Part shown: positions 35,354 to 45,861 of the stretch, in pieces | How the letters are laid out: every line of letters begins with the position of its first letter | Numbering within the stretch: the first letter of the stretch is position 1 | Assembly: GCA_964605665.1 (NCBI GenBank) | Contig: CAZSDP010000001.1 | Location: 62,001 to 126,000 of the forward strand | DNA: 64,000 bases | DNA from: CAZSDP01 sp964605665 | Lineage (GTDB): Bacteria > Planctomycetota > UBA8108 > UBA1146 | Direction: 5' to 3' | Made by a program: the position numbers and the translations under genes | The notes under the pieces: generated by a model | What the model was told of the DNA's origin: nothing | Databases searched by the model: none | The model's input: the letters and a program-made list of their open reading frames with translations, nothing else

Positions 35354-36199
35354 ATGAGTGAAAAAGTCTTCTGGGGTAGCCTCGGAGGTATTCTACTCGG
35401 CTGGATCGTGCTTTTCTTCTTGGTCGTATGGGGTCAAATCGACCAGTACGGAAAAGTATCGGCGCAGTTGGCGAAGAACGTGAGTGCGATGAAAAAGCAC
35501 TCGAAGCGGACGCCTGAAGAGCTTCCCACCGATCTAATCTTGAACAAGTTGACTCGCTTCAACGAGTCCTGGAAAAAGAATGTCGACAATGCGGTCGACT
35601 TTTTCGAGTCGAGAGAGGCACGCCTCAAGAGTGGGATGCCGTCACAGAATAAGAACACGTGGTTGGCAGGTTACCGCGACGCCTACGAAGCGCTGGCAAA
35701 GGATTATCGCGCGTCGCTAGAGTTGGAAGTGGACGAAGACGTCCCCTTCGAAAAAATTGAAATCGAAGACAATGGGAGTGCTTCGCAATTGGAGGACCTG
35801 CTTCGTGCGGAGCGGCAATGGCTGATTCAGCAACTCTTCATTTCCGAGGTTATCGCCGCAGGCGGATCTGTTTCCGAGTTCGAGTCTATCGACAAACGGA
35901 AACGCGACGATCTCAATGAAGAGGGTGATCCCCGAATGAACTTCGACCTCGATCAGATCACGATCCAAGTGAAGATGCCTCCGAGCAGAGTGACTCGCTT
36001 GATCCATAAGGCCCTCGATCATTCGCTTCTGAACCTGGAGTTGAACTCTATTCTGGTGGGCAAGGACCAAGCCGCCCTGATTGGGGACGTCGTTTTCAAA
36101 GTCGATGCTGAAGGGGACACAATCGCCGAGCCTCCCGTGATGGCGAGGATGGTCTGGAATGTATTGGCGTGGAAGCCTACTGAGACTCCCGCGCAATAG
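35354..36199 (+). CDS. PilO/GspM-like inner-membrane protein
   Basis: 281 residues with one N-terminal transmembrane helix (FWGSLGGILLGWIVLFFLVVW) followed by a charged helical segment (about 30-130) and an alpha/beta periplasmic domain (about 190-270). The size, topology and position directly after the PilM-PilN fusion match PilO or GspM, which pair with PilN/GspL. Sequence identity to either family is not obvious, so the call rests on context. It starts 15 bases after the preceding stop. Confidence 0.6.
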   Translation: MSEKVFWGSLGGILLGWIVLFFLVVWGQIDQYGKVSAQLAKNVSAMKKHSKRTPEELPTDLILNKLTRFNESWKKNVDNAVDFFESREARLKSGMPSQNKNTWLAGYRDAYEALAKDYRASLELEVDEDVPFEKIEIEDNGSASQLEDLLRAERQWLIQQLFISEVIAAGGSVSEFESIDKRKRDDLNEEGDPRMNFDLDQITIQVKMPPSRVTRLIHKALDHSLLNLELNSILVGKDQAALIGDVVFKVDAEGDTIAEPPVMARMVWNVLAWKPTETPAQ

Positions 36200-36355
36200 T
36201 ACGCACACAATTGCAGAGTTGTGGGCGCTTTCGGTTGCCAGTGTTTTGAACCCGATAGTCTCGATGAGATCCTGAGCAACAACGATCTGCTTTAGCGAGT
36301 CGTTAAAGAGTGACATAGCCGGCACATCATCCGGCCGTAATTTTCAGGAGGCGCG

Positions 36356-37465
36356 GTGCAGAAGATCGACAAAATCGCCATGGCCATTGCGGCGGTGATT
36401 ATCCTCGGTGGGATTGTTTGGTCCTTAATCGGTGCTGACCCAGGAACAGCTCTGGGGAATGAGATCGACGAGTACAGCTCGAAGATCGAAGACATCATTG
36501 ATGATCAATCTGGAGTCAATTTTGGGAGTCCTCCGTCCGTCGACGATCAAGTCGCTGAGAAGTTTGAGCTTCCGGCGCTCAAGGAATTCCCTGAGTGGAC
36601 CTTCTACCGGCGACCATCGACCTACTTTGTCGAGCGAACTGTCCTCAGCGTCCCACCTGAGTTGAACACCGGGGCGGTCTATCGGGTCGAAGTGATGCGT
36701 GAAAAACCGGATCGGGTCTTCCATCAGGTCAGCGGAGTCCGTGGAACGACAAACGAAACTGCTGAGATTGTCGAGGAGCGGCTCGAATTCGCCGTCGATG
36801 GCTCAGAGGATTGGCAGTCTGTAGGCACGATCTCCGCAGGTACTGGTAGTGGTGATTTTTCAATCGAGGTCAGTGATCTGCTCACCCCTGGAATTGCCTA
36901 CCAATACCGCCTTGTCTCTCGAGGTAAGAGCACGGGGAAGTTGCCGTTCGCAGATGGGGCGGAAACTTCAGTCACTTCCGGGCCGAGCGCCGCTGTGCTG
37001 CACCCACTTGAAGAGGGGTGGGAAGTTTCCGCGATCCAAGAAGGTGGCTTGGGGGCAGGCGGAACCGTCTCGCCTGGAAGGGCCACAATCGTCCGCTACT
37101 TGTGGGATTGGAACAAGATGAAGGTGCGTCGCCTGACGGCGTTCGGAGTTGAAGGCGACGGAAAACGTCTCTTCGATACTGATTTCACTCTTTTTCAAAT
37201 CAGAGCAGACATGAACCCGATTGGGGTGATTTTACGAGGCCCATCCGGCCGGCTGACTCTGCAAAAGGGGCAGAAGGCGATGCCCCTCGATCCCTCATCT
37301 TGGGTTTCTGATGAAGCCTTGTCTGCCAATGACGAGGACACGGAAGATTCGTCGATCGAAACCTCCTCAGGAGAGGATCCTTCCTCCGCTGGCGGTGATT
37401 CTGACGCTGATGACGACGACGATGACGACGATGACGACGGAGGCGGCCTTTTCGGGGACGATTAA
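36356..37465 (+). CDS. Inner-membrane anchored periplasmic protein with acidic tail (PilP/GspC position)
   Basis: 369 residues. An N-terminal membrane helix (IAMAIAAVIILGGIVWSLI) is followed by a periplasmic region; about residues 95-195 resemble a fibronectin-III-like beta sandwich, and a second small beta domain follows near 240-310. The C-terminus is Ser/Asp/Glu-rich and ends with ten or more consecutive aspartates and GGGLFGDD. Its place between the PilO-like gene and the secretin is that of PilP or GspC, which link the inner ring to the secretin, but no family match is recognised. The start is GTG after GGAGGCGC. Confidence 0.55.
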   Translation: MQKIDKIAMAIAAVIILGGIVWSLIGADPGTALGNEIDEYSSKIEDIIDDQSGVNFGSPPSVDDQVAEKFELPALKEFPEWTFYRRPSTYFVERTVLSVPPELNTGAVYRVEVMREKPDRVFHQVSGVRGTTNETAEIVEERLEFAVDGSEDWQSVGTISAGTGSGDFSIEVSDLLTPGIAYQYRLVSRGKSTGKLPFADGAETSVTSGPSAAVLHPLEEGWEVSAIQEGGLGAGGTVSPGRATIVRYLWDWNKMKVRRLTAFGVEGDGKRLFDTDFTLFQIRADMNPIGVILRGPSGRLTLQKGQKAMPLDPSSWVSDEALSANDEDTEDSSIETSSGEDPSSAGGDSDADDDDDDDDDDGGGLFGDD

Positions 37466-37974
37466 GAGTCGCGCCGAGCTGCTCTCCTTCGACCTTGGTG
37501 AGAACTGGTTTTGGGCGCCGGCCTCCTTCCTCGGCATGTTTAGGGGTCAATTGCCACCTGAGCGTCGGTTCCCGGTGATAGATGGAGCCATTTGGGCCTA
37601 GGGGGGGGCCTTGGGGGAAGATCTCGTTTCCAGCTCACGACCTTTCAAAGCTCAGCAGCTGGAAATAGATCGTGGTTGACCCACCGAGAGATGCGGGGGG
37701 AGTCTAGATTTCTGTCCCTAACCCCTCTTTTTCCTCCAGAACCTGCCCCTGAAGTGACTTGTGACCCGATCCCCGGGGATTTTCGTGACCGTGTGGTGAC
37801 TTGTTCACGGCACGATCGGGAAACTGGGGGAGGGAAATTCCCTTTCCAACGCTTTGCCGGCGTATTGACGCCGAAGCCAACGAGATTCCAGCGCTGATCT
37901 GGGTGCACTTGAACAGATTGCGCTAGCTCGGTACTTGGTCCAACTGACTGAAGCCGAACCATGAGGAGACGAGT
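37466..37974 (+). other. Gene-less stretch before the first secretin gene
   Basis: About 509 bases with no supportable gene. The sequence GTGACTTGT occurs twice, about 42 bases apart (near 37754 and 37796), each beside GTGACC-like sequence, which could be a paired operator. I see no consensus promoter, so the secretin may be read from upstream or by an alternative sigma factor. Confidence 0.35.
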
Positions 37975-40608
37975 ATGAAGCCGGGTTTTGAAGAGCGACG
38001 GTTTGACATGAATCGACCTGCACGGATGGCGATGGTCGTGTCGTGTCTCTTCGCGATCACCTTTGTTGTGAGCGGATGCGGTGGCAGTGACCTCCGAGCT
38101 GATGCTGAGCCAACAACCTTGAATCAACCCGAGCAAAGAGAAGCTGGAATCTCTGCGGATCCGGTGCTGCGCTCTTCCGTGACGATCCCGGCAGATCGTT
38201 TCCAAGGAGCGGCCGCTGGACAGAATGCCGCCGATGACTTGATCCGTGACATGTCAGTCGAGGCTCAGCAAAAGCGGGCGGCTTCACAAGCGGCGACCGC
38301 CGATGCAGAGCGCTTGATGGGCGATCTGCGCTATATGGAAGCCGAAGAACGACTACAAGAGGCGCTTCGACTCGATCCGCAAAATGAAAAGGCGCGAAGC
38401 CTGTTGGAGACAACACTCCTCATCCTCGGAGAGCGTTCCGGCGAAGTTCGTCGTTTGATCAATGAAGAAGTCGATCGAAGTCGAGTCCGACTTCAACAAG
38501 ACGTCACCGAACTTGAGCGTCTCTATGTCGACGGTCGTCGTCAGATGGACGAGAAAGACTACTCAGAAGCGATTCGATCCTTTGACACTGTTCTTGAGCG
38601 AATCCGTTGGTTCCCGTTCAACGTCGATTTGTCCGATTTGAAATCCCGAGCAGAGGGAAGCAAAGAAGAAGCGATCAATCTGCAGCGAGACTATGATCGA
38701 CAGGTCCGACGCCAAAGAGAAGCAGCAATCCGCGCCAATGCTGAAGCGGAAATGGGCCGATCTCTCGAATATATCGAGAATCGTATCGCGGAGATGACCC
38801 GATCGATGAATCGACTCTATCGGAATCGTCAGTTCGCCGATGTGATCCTGCTTGCAGACCAAATTCTAGAGCTAGATCCCTCCAGAAAGAACGTTCGTGA
38901 AATCCGCAGAGACGCGGTTTCGATGCGCCATTTCAAGGAAGTGATGGATATCTCCGATCGTACTCGACAGGAGTGGGAGCGCACCTTCTTGTCTCAATTG
39001 GAATCAGAGATTCCATACACCGAGATTTTCAACTTCCCGAGTAGCGCAGAGTGGAATCGAATTTCGAAGAAGAAAGTTTCGATCAGTGCACGGGTGGCCG
39101 CGACTGAATCACAGCAGACAAAGGACATTCGATCCAAGCTGCGCCAACGATATTCGGTCGAATTCCCGGATCAGCCTTTCGATGAAGTGATCTCCTTCTT
39201 GCAGTCGATCTCCGGAATCAACTTCGTTCTCAATAAAGAGGCGCGAGAGATTATTGAAGACGAAGACTCTGAGGTGAGGCTGCAGCCGGTCACCGATCTG
39301 CCCCTCGATAACATTTTGAAACTGGTTCTCGAGGGAATGGACCCGCCATTCGGATATCTCATCCAGTCTGGCGCGGTGTTGATCGGCCCTGCTGAGTCGA
39401 TCAACCCTGATGTGTATCTGGACTTCTACGAGGTCTCGGACCTGACCAAAGCTCATCCTGATTTCCCCGCTCCGCCCTTGGCACTCGAGTCTGACGACGA
39501 CGGTGGGGGAAGTGGATTACTCGACCTTGATGGTGGGGATGACGAAACCGGCACCACCATCGATACCGATGTTTTGGAAGAGCTGGTCAACGAATCAATC
39601 TACGGGGAAGACGGTCCTCCCGACGGAGAGAGCATTCGCCTCGAAGGTGGAAAGCTGGTCGTTCGTAGTACGATCGAAAATCACACCAAAGTTTCCCAGC
39701 TTCTCGACGCGCTCCGAAAATCGACGGGGGTGATGGTCACCGTTGAAAGCCGATTCATCGATTTGCAGGACAACTTCCTGGAGTCGATCGGGGTCGATTT
39801 TGGTGGACCATTCAATTCAAATTTGCCGAACCCAATTTCAGACATCGATGGATCTGGTACCCAGATCAGCACCGGTTACGAGTTTGTGGATGCGCAGCAG
39901 CAGACCAACATTAGGGCTGCTGTTTATAATGCTTTCTCGTTGCCCCTCGGTAGCTCGGTCGCTCCGTTCGAGCTATCGGATCGTGGTGGATTTGCTCTCC
40001 AGTACAATGTGCTCGACACCTTCATCATGGAGGCGATCCTTGAGGCGAATCAGAAGACACAGCAGTTCAAGAAACTGGACGCCCCACGTGTGACAGCTTT
40101 CAATACGCAAACTTCACACTCGTTGGTCATCGACCAGTCGGCATACATTAGTGACGCGGAAGTGAACCAGACCGGTGTTGTCCCGGTGATCAATCCCGTT
40201 ATCGCCGTGCTGAACTCTGGTTCCATTTTGCAGGTGCGTCCAACAGTCAGCCATGATCGTAAGTATGTAATACTGGAGATCGAGCCGACTCTTGCCGTCC
40301 AACTGCCTTCTCGGTTCAAGACCTTGACCCTGGGGCTGACGACTCTGAATGTGGAATTCCCCGTCGTCTCGGTGACGAACATCAAGACAACCGTCACGAT
40401 TCCTGATGGGGGCACCGTCTTGGTCGGTGGTCTGAAGAGAACGATCTCTCAGGATAACCGCGTTGGAGTTCCTGCAATTTCCCGCTTGCCACTGATGGAC
40501 TTCCTGCTCGGGCGAAAGGGGCAGGCTCAAATGCAGTCGAATCTTTTCGTGTTGATCAGCGCGAAAATTACCGTGATTCGCGACGAAGAGTCTAAGCAAT
40601 TCAACTAG
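37975..40608 (+). CDS. Secretin lipoprotein with N-terminal TPRs (first copy)
   Basis: 877 residues. A lipoprotein signal peptide ends with lipobox Val-Ser-Gly-Cys35. Residues about 100-330 are TPR-like helices (AEERLQEALRLDPQNEKAR; FADVILLADQILELDPS). A secretin short N-terminal (STN) domain spans about 395-470 (FDEVISFLQSISGINFVL), an acidic Gly/Asp insert lies near 506-530, and the secretin beta-barrel core runs from about 585 to the end with TVTIPDGGTVLVGGLKR and SRLPLMDFLLGRKG. It should form the outer-membrane channel. AGGAG precedes the ATG. The combination of TPRs and a secretin in one chain is unlike ordinary PilQ, which has AMIN domains. Confidence 0.88.
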   Translation: MKPGFEERRFDMNRPARMAMVVSCLFAITFVVSGCGGSDLRADAEPTTLNQPEQREAGISADPVLRSSVTIPADRFQGAAAGQNAADDLIRDMSVEAQQKRAASQAATADAERLMGDLRYMEAEERLQEALRLDPQNEKARSLLETTLLILGERSGEVRRLINEEVDRSRVRLQQDVTELERLYVDGRRQMDEKDYSEAIRSFDTVLERIRWFPFNVDLSDLKSRAEGSKEEAINLQRDYDRQVRRQREAAIRANAEAEMGRSLEYIENRIAEMTRSMNRLYRNRQFADVILLADQILELDPSRKNVREIRRDAVSMRHFKEVMDISDRTRQEWERTFLSQLESEIPYTEIFNFPSSAEWNRISKKKVSISARVAATESQQTKDIRSKLRQRYSVEFPDQPFDEVISFLQSISGINFVLNKEAREIIEDEDSEVRLQPVTDLPLDNILKLVLEGMDPPFGYLIQSGAVLIGPAESINPDVYLDFYEVSDLTKAHPDFPAPPLALESDDDGGGSGLLDLDGGDDETGTTIDTDVLEELVNESIYGEDGPPDGESIRLEGGKLVVRSTIENHTKVSQLLDALRKSTGVMVTVESRFIDLQDNFLESIGVDFGGPFNSNLPNPISDIDGSGTQISTGYEFVDAQQQTNIRAAVYNAFSLPLGSSVAPFELSDRGGFALQYNVLDTFIMEAILEANQKTQQFKKLDAPRVTAFNTQTSHSLVIDQSAYISDAEVNQTGVVPVINPVIAVLNSGSILQVRPTVSHDRKYVILEIEPTLAVQLPSRFKTLTLGLTTLNVEFPVVSVTNIKTTVTIPDGGTVLVGGLKRTISQDNRVGVPAISRLPLMDFLLGRKGQAQMQSNLFVLISAKITVIRDEESKQFN

Positions 40609-40824
40609 CGAGGCGTGCCGCTGCGTGGTCTTCCGAGAGGGATGAATACGTAACTGGCGATAGGGCGTCTCAGGATTGATTTGCAAGTCGGCACTTTTGA
40701 ATCGCTGAAGAGCCAAAAGGCCGGATAGAGTCCTGCAACCTCTGACGAGTTTCACCTTCGCGTGGACAAGTTCTAGGTGCTTTCCCCGTCGGTCATCGAT
40801 TGACCCAGAACCCGAGTAAGGTCC

Positions 40825-43752
40825 ATGGTTGTCGAAGAGAAAGAGAGTATGCGAGGATCGTTGAATGCGGACTCTCACGCAGAAGAGTCTATGCGGCATG
40901 AGCGAGTCGTCGGGCACCGAGGAGCCATCGTCTGGAGGCGTTTGGGCTTCCTGCTTTTGCTGTTGTCTCTCGCATTTTCCTTTACGCCAACGACCACATG
41001 GGCACAGCTCTACGAAGTCGTTGGGCGAGGTGATCTGAGCCAGGAAGACGAAGACGCGCTTCGAGCATTGATCTTCGATTTTGGTTTTACCGATGTTGCT
41101 GAAGTGTGGGTTGGCTCTCGTTTAAAACGGGCGAGTAGTGGGTCTCGACCAACTCTGGAATGGGCTCGTGTCGATATTTTTCGAGCCGAAGGGGAGATCG
41201 ATCGCGCGGACGAGTTGAACCAGAGTTTGGCGGCAAAATATCCCAATCACGCTCGTGCAGGGGCTGCTCAACTCGAAGCCGTTCAAGCAACGATGGCCCA
41301 GATCTTTCTGCTGTCACTCAATGCTCAGTACGAGACAGATTCAACGACTCGAGCACAGTTGATTGCCGAGCGCGATAGCAAGTTCAAATCAGAAGTCGCA
41401 GCGGAACTTGACGCGACGATTAGAGAGCTCAACCAAGAGGTTGAGCGAGAACCCGATGATCGCAAGAAGTCCTTTGAGAGAGACCGTTGGGAACACTATC
41501 GATTGCAAGCGTACTTACAGTACGCAGAGCTACTCCCTTACGGCAGTCCAGGCGCAGTCGAAATGTGGGAATCTTTGGTGACCTACGCGACCGACTTTGT
41601 CGAAAATCGTTACGACAACGATGGGTTTCTTTATGAGGCTCAACTCTTTCTCGGGAAAGCCTATGCAGCCCTCGGTCTCTCTGAGGAGGCGGCAGAGGCA
41701 CTAGAAGTGATTACCGAAGTTGAACCAACTTCGCCGCCTCCTTACGACGAAATCGTTGTTCGGTTCATCCGCCTACTCAGATTACAAGCATTGCAGGGCA
41801 CTGCCGAAGCGTGGAATCGAGCTGGTCAGCCCGAAAACGCTGTACAGATTTTTGAAGATCTCGACTCCGTTCCGCAGCCTCACTTTCCGTGGAAAATGGA
41901 CCCGGAGGATTTGGCGGTTCTTCCCTTCGTCGTCGCGGTAGAGATTGAAGAGGCGATTGCGCGGTTGGCAGGTGGAGTTCGCCAAGAAGGCATCGATCAA
42001 CTCCGATCTTTGATTGACCGCTTCGATTCGCCCTCATTCCGTAAAGCAAACCCAGATTCCGCTGAAGCATACTTGCTTGATATCGCTGCCGGATTGGCAC
42101 GGGCGATGGACATCGGCGTCGACGGTTTGCCAGCTGAATTCTATTACCGGGCCGCTCTTGGGTTTAAAGGGAGAGGTCGATACGACGACGCAATTGCTGC
42201 AGCGCAAGCTGCGTTGAATGCTGGAAGTGGTGTGAGAGGGGCGGAGAAGTGGGTTGCACTCTCCCTGTATGAAATCGGGGAGAATTTTGATTCTCTTGAT
42301 CTGCCCGAAGCTGCCGCGAACGCATTTCAAACTCTCAGCCTGCAATTCTTTAGTAAGAAAGCAGACCAAGCGTTCGAAACACTCCTGGCAGACGCGTCCC
42401 AAAATTGGTTCGCGATCTCCGGGGAACTCGCCGAGCGTCAGGGCGGAGCGTGGGTCAATAATTCTGAACTCGGTAAGGCTGTCTTCGGCGAGCTCAGTCG
42501 AGGTGAGGCGGGAATTACTCTGACGCTGCAGAACTGTGGTGAGAAAGAGTCGCGAGGGCTTTACGAACAAGCCTACGAGTGCTATTCGGCTGTCCCCCAG
42601 ACCTTCGAAAAAGATGGTCGCCAAGAAAAGTACGCAGGGTATTTCAGAGCGATGGCTCGTGCGGGTAAGTGCCTTTTCCTAGCTGCCGATAGTGTGGGAG
42701 AAGGCCGAAGTAAACTACCCGAGGTAGAGGCTTGGTTCTCTAGGTACATTCAATCTGCCAATGCAGAGAGTGATGCGGTCGGTGAGGCCGCGTTGAGATT
42801 TGAGCTCGCCTCAGTCTATTGGGATGACGATGTTCGTGATCGTGGACAGGCGTTGGCCACCTTGGAACCTGTGCTCTCGCAGCTCTCCGGAGCCAATTTG
42901 TTCCGTGAAGGTGCTCTGAGACTGTGGATCGCCATTTTGACCACCGGATCTCCAGATGATCCAACGCGAGGGGTCGATCCAAAGGCAGCGGAGCCCGTCC
43001 TTGCTGCTTTGAAAAGAGACTTCGCGAAGGAAGTCTCAGTTCCCGTGTCCCTTTATTCGATGGTGGAAGCCTATCAGAGCCTTCTTTCTGAAGAGGGAAA
43101 TCGGAGGGCTGCCGAACTGGTCACCGAGTATATGCAACACCCCGAAGCAGGCTTTGATGCTGCCGGCCCAGGAGTAAAACTGACGATCGCTCAAATTCTC
43201 TTCGACGGGATGATGCCTGAACGGGCGAATCAGATCTTGGAAGAGGTCACCAGTGAGACTGGTGAGAATGAGAGCCTAGAAATCGCGGTTGCATTACTGC
43301 TCGCTAGCTCCGGAAACCTCTCCGGCGATCACGTGGGAGTTTTGAGAAATTTGGAGCCGTTTTTAGAAAAGTACGGATCGGAAATTCGGGACGGCTCGAT
43401 TCCAGAAGGTCCTAAGATTCTCTGGGAAGCGGCGAAAGCTGAATCTGGGCAATACCGCAAAGACCGAGATGGAGACCGCCTCAAGAGGGCGAGCCAGCAG
43501 TTGGAGTCAGCGATTGCAGTACTTCAGCAACGCAGGATGTCTCTCAAGCGTACAGGGAAGATCACCCCAAAGTTCGAAAATGAATACTGGTTGATCTGGC
43601 TACAGTACTTCGAAGTGCTCAAAGCGGACAATCGAATGGAATTGGTTTGCAGCCTCATAGAGGGAGAGCGCATCAAGAAGGGTGGAGAAGATTTCGCCCC
43701 CGCCGCCCTCCAGCTTCAATTTAATGACTTGGAAAAGGAGTGCAAACCATGA
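40825..43752 (+). CDS. Large exported TPR-repeat protein
   Basis: 975 residues, with a signal peptide whose hydrophobic core is LGFLLLLLSLAFSF and a cleavage-like Thr-Trp-Ala-Gln. The rest is almost wholly helical with degenerate TPRs (for example GRYDDAIAAAQAALNAG and FLGKAYAALGLSEEAAEAL). Such periplasmic solenoids serve as scaffolds; no enzymatic motif is seen. It lies between the first secretin and a second TPR gene whose ATG overlaps this stop codon (ATGA), so the two are coupled and probably partner. Confidence 0.75.
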   Translation: MVVEEKESMRGSLNADSHAEESMRHERVVGHRGAIVWRRLGFLLLLLSLAFSFTPTTTWAQLYEVVGRGDLSQEDEDALRALIFDFGFTDVAEVWVGSRLKRASSGSRPTLEWARVDIFRAEGEIDRADELNQSLAAKYPNHARAGAAQLEAVQATMAQIFLLSLNAQYETDSTTRAQLIAERDSKFKSEVAAELDATIRELNQEVEREPDDRKKSFERDRWEHYRLQAYLQYAELLPYGSPGAVEMWESLVTYATDFVENRYDNDGFLYEAQLFLGKAYAALGLSEEAAEALEVITEVEPTSPPPYDEIVVRFIRLLRLQALQGTAEAWNRAGQPENAVQIFEDLDSVPQPHFPWKMDPEDLAVLPFVVAVEIEEAIARLAGGVRQEGIDQLRSLIDRFDSPSFRKANPDSAEAYLLDIAAGLARAMDIGVDGLPAEFYYRAALGFKGRGRYDDAIAAAQAALNAGSGVRGAEKWVALSLYEIGENFDSLDLPEAAANAFQTLSLQFFSKKADQAFETLLADASQNWFAISGELAERQGGAWVNNSELGKAVFGELSRGEAGITLTLQNCGEKESRGLYEQAYECYSAVPQTFEKDGRQEKYAGYFRAMARAGKCLFLAADSVGEGRSKLPEVEAWFSRYIQSANAESDAVGEAALRFELASVYWDDDVRDRGQALATLEPVLSQLSGANLFREGALRLWIAILTTGSPDDPTRGVDPKAAEPVLAALKRDFAKEVSVPVSLYSMVEAYQSLLSEEGNRRAAELVTEYMQHPEAGFDAAGPGVKLTIAQILFDGMMPERANQILEEVTSETGENESLEIAVALLLASSGNLSGDHVGVLRNLEPFLEKYGSEIRDGSIPEGPKILWEAAKAESGQYRKDRDGDRLKRASQQLESAIAVLQQRRMSLKRTGKITPKFENEYWLIWLQYFEVLKADNRMELVCSLIEGERIKKGGEDFAPAALQLQFNDLEKECKP

Positions 43753-44873
43753 TGCGGTTTCACTCTCCAGTGAGACGTCAGTCTCGATCTCAGGTTTCTC
43801 AACGAAACGCATGTGTCGTTTGCGCCTTTCTTCTTTCTGCATTGGCGATGCTCGGGATGCTTTCATCGGTCGCACTCGCGGACGAGATCATCCTCGAGAA
43901 TGGGCAGAGCATCACCGATGCCGAGATTTCTGCCGCAACTTGGGAGCAAGTTGAATATCGAGCTCGGGGTATCTCGAGTCGGCAGAGACAGGCCGCAGAG
44001 AAGATCGATCGGATTCGCTGGACCAGCGAAAGCGGCAGCATGTCTCGTGGCCGAGGAGCTTATGCAAAGGGTGATTATGCGAAGGCGGTGAGTGCTTTCC
44101 GAGCCTCGACGAGCGTTTCGAAGGAAGTGCATTCCCTCAATGCTCAGTACATGTTGGGGCTCGCGGAGTTGGCTTGGGGCCGGCAAGATCCCAGCCATAT
44201 TCCTCTCGCGGTGACCGCATTGAAAAACTACGTGTCGGCTGCGAAGGCGAAAAAACACTTCTACACTCCCCACGGAATTTTGGCTCTCGCCGATGCGCAT
44301 CTTGCGGCAGAGGACTACTCGAACGCAGAGCGCGTTCTGAGCGATCTAACAAGTGGGACAATGGGCAAGAAATGGGTTGAAGGGGCGAAATTGAAAAAAG
44401 CCCAAGTTCAGCTCGCCCAAGAAAAGTACTCCGATGCCAGGAGTCTCTTTCGAGAAGTTCAAAGTTCTTCAAATGCCGCTTTTGCTTTAGAAGCTCGAAT
44501 CGGCTACGCCGCGTGCCAAATTGGCTCAAAGCAGTATCCCGGAGCTGCGGACACACTCAGAGAAGTACTCGGTGAGGGGCGTCGAGAACGAAACTCTCAG
44601 CCTCCTCGATACGGCGAACTGAGAGCGAAGGCGTGGCTCGTCCTCGGAAAAGCTGAGGAGGGGGCCGCAAACGGAGACCGAGAAAAGTTGCAATGGGCCG
44701 CGATCCGGTATTTGCGAGCTTCAGTGGTTGGAATGGCGGGGGGAGAGGTCTTCGCGGAGGCGTTGTACCGAGCTCGGGCTGTTTTCCAGGAGCTCGGTCA
44801 AGATGATCGGGTGGAGGCCCTCACTCAGCGGATGAATCAGCTTTGCCCAGATTCCCCTTGGACACAGCGTTGA
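43749..44873 (+). CDS. Exported TPR-repeat protein
   Basis: About 374 residues. A basic N-terminus and hydrophobic stretch (AFLLSALAMLGMLSSVALA) form a signal peptide. A short beta segment (DEIILENGQSITDAEIS) of the kind seen in small SH3-like 'ilENG' modules follows, and then TPR-like helices to the end (YAKGDYAKAVSAFRAS; AAEDYSNAERVLSDL; EKYSDARSLFREV). The ATG at 43749 overlaps the upstream stop and follows AAGGAG. The next genes encode the ExbB/ExbD motor. Confidence 0.75.
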   Translation: MMRFHSPVRRQSRSQVSQRNACVVCAFLLSALAMLGMLSSVALADEIILENGQSITDAEISAATWEQVEYRARGISSRQRQAAEKIDRIRWTSESGSMSRGRGAYAKGDYAKAVSAFRASTSVSKEVHSLNAQYMLGLAELAWGRQDPSHIPLAVTALKNYVSAAKAKKHFYTPHGILALADAHLAAEDYSNAERVLSDLTSGTMGKKWVEGAKLKKAQVQLAQEKYSDARSLFREVQSSSNAAFALEARIGYAACQIGSKQYPGAADTLREVLGEGRRERNSQPPRYGELRAKAWLVLGKAEEGAANGDREKLQWAAIRYLRASVVGMAGGEVFAEALYRARAVFQELGQDDRVEALTQRMNQLCPDSPWTQR

Positions 44874-45057
44874 TCAGAGGCCATCTGCTGGTCAGAGAGA
44901 ATGTGCTGATCCGAGAGAATGTCGCTGAGACACGGTTTGTAATTTTAGACTACCTCAATAGCATGGACGAAGGAGTGGTATCGTTTGCACGTGCCACTTG
45001 AATTCGACGAGAATAAATGAGTACTGAAATCGTCTTTCGATCGGAGAGGGAAGCGAG

Positions 45058-45801
45058 ATGAACTCGAGTAGGACCCGACAAGTGCGATGGCCGTTGTTCG
45101 GTTTTCTCGCGCTGCTGATCTTGTGCTTGGTTGCGGGGCCGGTATTCGCTCAGGGTGATGATGCACCAGTCGCAAAGAAGAGGACTCTTCTCGACAATAT
45201 CAGGGCTGCTGGCCTTGTAGGATTGCTACTGATCGTGTTGTCGATTGCTGGAATGTCCTTGGCGATCACATTTTTCATGCAGATGCGACGAGATGTGATG
45301 GTACCACCCGATCTTCTTGCTCATGTGGAGGATCTCTTCGAAGAAGAAGACTATGACTCTGCATTAGAGGTGCTTGAAGGGCAGCCAAGCTTTCTCTCCA
45401 CCGTTCTTGCCGCCGGCCTCCCAAAGATCGACCGTCCTTATCACGACATTGAAGTCGCCATGGAGGAAGCTGGAGATCAAGAGGCCGCTCAATTGCATCA
45501 AAGGATCGGGTATCTGTCGTTGATCGCATCGGTCGCACCAATGCTTGGTCTGCTCGGTACCGTTCTCGGGATGGTTGCTGCATTTGATGTCATCGCCAGC
45601 TCTCCGACTTCCCCAAAACCGGCTGAACTTGCAGGCGGGATTTCTCAGGCATTGATGACCACGATGATGGGCCTCTCCGTGGCGATTCCGATGTCGGTGG
45701 TGTACTTCATCATTCGAAATAAGGTCAATAGCGCCATAGTCGAGGTTTCTAACATATCTACCGAGTTGATGGATCGGTTTGACGTTCCGCATCAAGACTA
45801 G
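45058..45801 (+). CDS. exbB: MotA/TolQ/ExbB proton-channel family protein
   Basis: 247 residues with a cleavable-looking N-terminal signal segment (FLALLILCLVAGPVFA) and then three transmembrane helices (about 50-75, 155-180, 200-222). The family core is visible as YLSLIASVAPMLGLLGTVLGMV followed by GISQALMTTMMGLSVAIPM. ExbB pentamers use the proton gradient to drive an ExbD dimer and so pull on envelope partners. The N-terminal extension is like that of the longer TonB-energiser ExbB type. Two ExbD genes follow at short gaps. Confidence 0.93.
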   Translation: MNSSRTRQVRWPLFGFLALLILCLVAGPVFAQGDDAPVAKKRTLLDNIRAAGLVGLLLIVLSIAGMSLAITFFMQMRRDVMVPPDLLAHVEDLFEEEDYDSALEVLEGQPSFLSTVLAAGLPKIDRPYHDIEVAMEEAGDQEAAQLHQRIGYLSLIASVAPMLGLLGTVLGMVAAFDVIASSPTSPKPAELAGGISQALMTTMMGLSVAIPMSVVYFIIRNKVNSAIVEVSNISTELMDRFDVPHQD

Positions 45802-45861
45802 GACAACCGACAGCGGTAGATAGAGGCGTAGTTCAGTGGTGTTCGATCGGAGGGTGACATA

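Noticed and set aside
37645..38205. 186-codon antisense frame across the first secretin start
   Set aside because: It overlaps the lipoprotein signal of a clear gene and has Arg/Ser-rich random-like composition.
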